Shown here in pieces: positions 59,225 to 64,000 of a stretch of DNA of 64,000 bases. The DNA comes from Agapetus fuscipes (Eukaryota > Arthropoda > Insecta > Trichoptera > Glossosomatidae). The notes beneath the pieces were generated by a model. It made no database searches, had not been told where the DNA came from, and worked only from the letters and a program-made list of their open reading frames with translations. The DNA is taken from contig OX637351.1 of NCBI GenBank assembly GCA_951799405.1, forward strand, positions 3,690,251 to 3,754,250, written 5' to 3'. Made by a program: the position numbers and the translations under genes. Each line of letters begins with the position of its first letter. Position 1 is the stretch's first letter.

Positions 59225-60005
59225 GTCGGGTTTCTAGGAAAAAGGGATCCGAAAAAAGGATAAGACTGACGTTTGCTAGCCGAAAAAAAAGTTTCAATTC
59301 AAAAAATGTTCCTACCTCATTTCGAGAACCGTATACATCCGTCAATTATTTTTTTAATTTTATAGCCACATAAGCTACGTTTGAAACACCCAGACGCAAG
59401 TAAAAGATAATGCTTTCTTAATTTTAAATACAATATATATTTCAAAACGCATGTTTATATGAAAAATAACATTAGAAAAAAGTAATTAAAAACTAACCTT
59501 AAATTCATGTCGGTTTCCGTTGTTCGCACGAAAACTGATTCTAATGAAGAAAAACTCACATAAAAACTTATACACAATATTTAAAACTTACAGAGTAATA
59601 AACAGTGTAATTGTGAATAAATTTGATATAAAAAACTTCGTAAAAGTTCAAAAATATTTCATAGAAAGTAAAACCAATTCGAGCGAATCACGCGACGTAC
59701 CAACTATCAAAAGTTTGCTGGCGGTATGTTATTGTTACCTGAAAAATAATATTTTGATTTCATTAGGTTTTTTAAAAATAATGTTCGCATTGTAAAATGA
59801 CTGCCAGATTCAAAAATATTTTTCCCGATATTTATTTAAATGAAATTATTAAAAAAAAAAATTATCCACATTGTCTATGATTAAAAAAGAAAATAAATGA
59901 TTTTTAATTTATTTTTATGGGTATCTCTGTTAACACAGTCAAAGTCCATTGTTTTTTTTTTTTTTTCAATTGGAAAAACAAAGATTTAAATAACTTTTAT
60001 TGTAT
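59225..60005. other. AT-rich, mostly unrecognised
   Basis: A block near 59225-59320 (GGTCGGGTTTCTAGG, GACTGACGTTTGCTAGCCGA) resembles 60475-60590 and, inverted, 63230-63370: an unnamed low-copy repeat. The 91-codon frame at 59520 has no known motif. Confidence 0.4.
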
Positions 60006-60011
60006 TTTTTA

Positions 60012-60057
60012 TGCTCCTGAAGATTATTATATATTATTAGGCGAAAACGTTTGAGCA
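60012..60057 (+). ncRNA. Hammerhead-like motif, Penelope type
   Basis: Stem I TGCTC/GAGCA, intact CUGAAGA, GCGAAAACGUUU, with a weak AT-only stem II. Confidence 0.5.
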
Positions 60058-60195
60058 AAAAATAAAATAAAAGTGTATTAAAACTTTGTTTTTCCAATTG
60101 AATTTAAAAAAAAAATGAAGATTATTATTTTTTTAATATTATTTTTATTTCCTTTGATGCTGTGTGTTACCAAATTATGTGTCGTTGTGTGTGTC

Positions 60196-60408
60196 TATAA
60201 TCTAAGTTGCAAAATAATATATTTAATGCACGCCCACAAATAGACATGTGTAAGTTTGCGCTCACACATGCTGCATGTGTACATACAAAATAAATTAAGC
60301 CTCAGATGAACCTTGCAAATCCTGCCACCTTTTCCTGAATCCGGGGTGTCATTAACAAAAGTGAACCAGCATGTGGGTCAGCCTCATACCAACCAATTTT
60401 TCAAGCAA
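60196..60408 (-). repeat. 260-bp repeat, old copy
   Basis: TCTATAATCTAAGTTGCAAA to CAGCCTCATACCAACCAATT. Confidence 0.75.
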
Positions 60409-60836
60409 TGTATCAAAATTAATTATCAACTTTTGTAAGATTTTTTTTCACGTAAAAAAATTGTGACGTCACACGGCTGGGATTCTTGGGAAAAGGCCAG
60501 CAAATATTTTGCTATGTGTTGCTAAGGACCATAGTCTTTACAAATGTGACGTTTGCCCGACGAAAATAAAGTTTTAAATTCAAATTTGAACTAAATCCAT
60601 TATGCAAGTAATATTATTTTTAAGAACCAAAATCAAGTAAGAATCGTATAAAATACTTCTTAGTAACTTTTCTTTACACAGTTAAGTTTATAACCTGTAG
60701 CTACGCAGAACATGTTAACTTTATTTTCTTTAAATACAATAACTAGCACATCCATCTTAAGATATTTCATACGAAAATACCATTGAGTAATAACATAGAG
60801 AAGCAGCAGAAACTAACCTACTGCATTGATACATAC

Positions 60837-61289
60837 TGTTACGTTTCTCCTGAGGGTCCTTAATTAAAACACAAGTTCAACGCAAGTTAGCCATACAGTT
60901 TATTAACACAGACTTTCTTACAATAGATTTATTTTAACAGACTTATTTTAACAGATTTATTTTAACACACTTATTTATTTTGTACAGATTACAGTTATTT
61001 TACACCATATTGGTCGCCCCAGTAACTAGCTGTTCCACTGTGTGAGTGCTTTGAAAGACTCCTCGCTCCAGCCGATTGTCACCCTTCTTATAGCGGAACC
61101 TAGGGGCCATTCCAGCAGGCCCTAGAAAGTTCCACTACCACACTTGTATAGACGATTCTGGACATATTTATTTCTTGAAGAGTCCATTTTCTACCTACAT
61201 ACACACCTTACAATTACAATCGTCTGGGCCAGAACATTCTCTCAAAACACACGCACACTAATAAGCATCTACCAGTGTATTCCGTTGCA
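60837..61289 (-). repeat. Solo LTR with ATAC target duplication
   Basis: On the minus strand TGCAACGGAATACACTGG...GAGAAACGTAACA, flanked by ATAC at 60833-60836 and 61290-61293. CGCTATAAGAAGGG is the likely TATA box and AATAAACTG the polyadenylation signal. 453 bp. It splits the low-copy repeat shared with 53.0 kb. Confidence 0.78.
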
Positions 61290-61801
61290 ATACTATCTAC
61301 CACATTTGTCTCAGTCCTGTCAAACGTTGCAGTTGTGTAGTCATACAAAACATGTTTTACGCGTCAAGTTTTATGTTTTCTTGCTCGCTCCATTTTGTGT
61401 TTTGACATCCAATTACAACACATGCCATAATGTCTTAAAATAATGCCATTTTCCTTTAAAATTCGTCAATTTTATCGATCACAAGATTTATACTGTAAGC
61501 GTCTATGTTCGGACTGCTCCATACATAGTAGGTACGCACGCGGCAATGCTGCCACCTTTCTAGAAACAATTTTTTTACATTCACACGAATTTTTTTGTAC
61601 ACATGGAAATGCAACTGTGAAGTTTTTTGTCCTCTTTCTAACTAATGACCATTTTCGTAAGTAAGTTGAAACAGATATATTATAATGTCTATTTTCGTTA
61701 AAATAATTATTTCTAGTCCACAGATATCATAAGTCAAATGAAAAGAGCAATCAGCGCTGTAAGTCAAGCGACTAGTAGAAAGATAAACTGAAGCTACTTT
61801 A

Positions 61802-62037
61802 CCCTGAGTACGAGTTGCAAAACTTGAGTAATGTAAAGTTTACGGCAATTATTAATGAATGATTTCCCCCAAAATCTGCCGTTTTTGTTTGTTTGAACTT
61901 GATTTTCTTCTTCACTGTAACTCTTTTGCTAAGACCATAAAGTGTGAGAAACAAAAACGACAGATTTTGGGAGAAATCACTCTTTAATATTTTATGTAAA
62001 CTTTACTTTACTCAAGTTTTGCAACTCGTACTAAGGG
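61802..62037. mobile_element. Fold-back MITE, Tc1/mariner type, copy 2
   Basis: CCCTGAGTACGAGTTGCAAA and TTGCAACTCGTACTAAGGG, flanked by TA on both sides; same family as 3239-3478. Confidence 0.82.
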
Positions 62038-62424
62038 TACAGGTAAAAAAACGTAACGTAACATTTAAACAAAAAAATGTATGGAAACTGAAACGCTCAC
62101 CCAAGGCGCTATTTATATTTCCATGCATTTTTATTTTTTTGGAATATTTCATACTTGTGGGGAAGATTCGGGGCTGCCAGTCTAACTGTCGATTTATTTT
62201 CTTCGTGAATCTGAGATTAATATGAAAGAGAAAATAAAAATGAATGGATGAAAAACGATAGTCGTATTTTTTTTCGAGTAAAAATGAAAATGGTGGAGAG
62301 GTGGGATATTCTCGAGTAGGTACTCACTGAAAGGTGAGAGAGACTTTTTTTACTTTTATATTATACCTCACAATTTTAAACGTGGGTTTTATTAAGAACA
62401 TATATATCAGATTAATATCGATAC

Positions 62425-62665
62425 TTATAGGTTGGTATGTGGCTGACCACCCATGCTGTAAAAATGGTTCTTTTTCCCTGTCTCAGGGAAGGACGGTTAG
62501 AGTTGCAGGGTGTATGTCCACTTGAGATTTGGTTTTTATGTTGTAGGTTCACATGCGGCATGTGCAAGCGCGAACTTGTACGTGTCTGGTTGTGAAAATG
62601 CATGTAATGTGAATCTCCGATGTAACATATCTTTTCAACTTAGATTAGATAAGATTAGATTAGAT
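62425..62665 (+). repeat. 260-bp repeat A
   Basis: CTTATAGGTTGGTATGTGG to AACTTAGATTAGATAAGATT, with a short internal deletion. Confidence 0.88.
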
Positions 62666-62764
62666 CGAAATTAAAAATACGATAGGCTACAAAGTATCGA
62701 ATTTCCTAGTTATAAAAAATATTTCATTTTCAAAATGTCTCTGAGAGTCTATCTATCTATTAGC

Positions 62765-62870
62765 TGCGTAGGAAAGACATGTTAACATTTGGGATTCGTA
62801 ACAAATGCATGCCTGCATTCAGGCACGTGTAAGTTCGCGCTTAAATTCTTTGAATGTGTAGGTAAGTAGG
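62765..62870 (-). repeat. 260-bp repeat, 3' fragment
   Basis: GGGATTCGTAACAAATGC and GGCACGTGTAAGTTCGCGC. Confidence 0.6.
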
Positions 62871-62887
62871 AAAAAGGTATTACTTTC

Positions 62888-63112
62888 CTTGACTTATAGG
62901 TTGGTATGAGGCTGACCACCCTAACTGGAAAAAAATGGTTCACTTTGCCAATGTCACCCCTGTGTCAGGGAAGGTCAGCAAAAGTTGCAGGGTTTGTGTT
63001 CATCTGAGGAGTGGATTTTATTTATAAGTACACATTCCGCATTTGTAAACGCAAACTACTCGTGTTTTGTTTGTGGACATGTATTTGCAACTTAGATTAT
63101 AGATTATAGCCC
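62888..63112 (+). repeat. 260-bp repeat C, slightly shortened
   Basis: TCCTTGACTTATAGG to TTTGCAACTTAGATTATAG. Confidence 0.88.
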
Positions 63113-63467
63113 AAGCTGAAAAAGTCTATCGCAGATATGGGTGAAACTCCTATTGACCACGGCAACAGATCCATAAATAGGTATCTAGATACTTATTTTA
63201 ATTTACCATTTTTTCCATTTTTTTTTTATTGACTCGGCGCAAAATTCCATATTAGAATTTTTCTCGGCCCACAAACGTCACAAGTCCATGTTACTAGGGT
63301 CCTTGCAACAAATACAAAATATTTCGCAAATTTACTTTAGCAACCCGGTAGTTTGATGTCACATTTTTTTTACGTTCAGAAGTGTGAAGACATATTAAGT
63401 AATTTAAATTTACCTAAGTATTTTCTTTTTTTAAATATGTTAATGGATTGGATTGGATTGAGATGGA

Positions 63468-63745
63468 TTCCTTGACTTATAGGTTGGTATGAATTCCTTG
63501 ACTTATAGGTTGGTATGAGGCTGACCACCCATACTGTAAAAAATGGTTCACTTTGCCAATGTCACCCCTGTTTCAGGGAAGGTCGGCAAAAGTTGTGGGG
63601 CTTATGTTCATTTGAGGTTTGGATTTTATTTGTAAGTACACATTCAGCATTTGTAAGCGCGAACTACACTTGTTGGTTTGTGGGCATACATCTGAGAGCT
63701 TTAAATGAATATATCCTTGCAACTTAGATTATAGATTATAGATTA
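63468..63745 (+). repeat. 260-bp repeat C with duplicated leader
   Basis: CCTTGACTTATAGGTTGG occurs twice in a row (63471 and 63495) before the C body; tail CTTAGATTATAGATTATAG. Confidence 0.9.
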
Positions 63746-64000
63746 ACATACAGCTTGGTAACAAATTAAGTACATACACTTCGAAACCAGTACTTTTTCT
63801 TCATTAAAACAAGAAGAAATTTTACCTAACGAACTATAATATTATTTTTTAAATATTCAAACGTCATTGTCAGCGACATCTGTATAAACTATAATAAAAT
63901 ATTTACTACCATGATTTGTTAATATGCTTTGGTTTGTGTCTCCGCTATATGGTGTTAGTTTTGTGAACTAGGTGGCAGCACTCGTCCCAATATTGATAAA
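63746..64000. other. Nothing recognised to window end
   Basis: AT-rich; no element boundary seen. Confidence 0.4.

Noticed and set aside
59520..59795. 91-codon frame as a gene
   Set aside because: Low-complexity Lys/Asn/Ile composition expected from AT-rich non-coding DNA.
63515..63727. Recurring 60-70 aa ORFs of the form MRLTTHTVKNGSLCQCHPCFREG in many places
   Set aside because: They are translations of the 260-bp repeat in one frame. Subfamilies break and shift the frame freely, and the unit is a LINE 3' terminus.

Overview
This is AT-rich eukaryotic nuclear DNA made almost entirely of transposable elements. I found no host protein gene, rRNA gene or credible functional tRNA in 64 kb. 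The mix (BEL/Pao LTR element, CR1/Jockey-type and RTE-like LINEs, Penelope-like elements with hammerhead motifs, tRNA- and 5S-headed SINEs, hAT, mariner-type and Harbinger-type MITEs) fits an arthropod, most likely an insect with a large repeat-rich genome. I cannot fix the order from sequence alone.

Layout. 1-2249: 5' part of a BEL/Pao LTR retrotransposon on the minus strand (LTR, primer site, intact gag-pol reading frame leaving the window). 2250-7180: nested LINE, SINE, MITE and LTR fragments. 7181-11570: a full-length CR1/Jockey-type LINE (here LINE-J) with both ORFs open, inserted into an older repeat. 12570-14260: a 5'-truncated relative of LINE-J. 14262-31300: SINEs, MITEs and many copies of a 260-bp repeat. 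31383-32368: a hAT element with exact TSDs and a transposase C-terminus. 33153-35506: a hAT MITE split by a Penelope-like element, itself filled with further repeats. 36040-41700: more Penelope and DNA-transposon remains. 42420-43210 and 45375-45790: two minisatellites. 52372-52718 and 60837-61289: solo LTRs. 55956-57459: the longest copy of an RTE-like LINE (LINE-R).

The dominant repeat, about 45 copies, is a 260-bp unit starting CCTTGACTTATAGG and ending in a (TTAGA)n-type microsatellite. It is also the last 260 bp of LINE-R: wherever LINE-R 3' coding remnants remain on the appropriate side, this unit follows. The short copies are either 5'-truncated LINE-R or a SINE-like derivative using LINE-R machinery. 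Three subfamilies (A, B, C) pair a body sequence with its own tail motif (TTAGA, TTTAGA, TTATAGA).

Most notable: (i) a canonical A AAA AAC slippery heptamer abutting the ORF1 stop of LINE-J, in exact phase to fuse ORF1 to ORF2 by -1 frameshifting; (ii) a chimeric SINE with a 5S rRNA-derived head joined to a tRNA-derived SINE, plus a tRNA-tRNA dimer that amplifies as a unit; (iii) at least six hammerhead-ribozyme-like motifs in Penelope-like remains; (iv) a hAT element whose ends are built of the TCTCGCGAGA palindrome. Names such as LINE-J, LINE-R, LINE-S, SINE-T1 and SINE-T2 are labels used only here.
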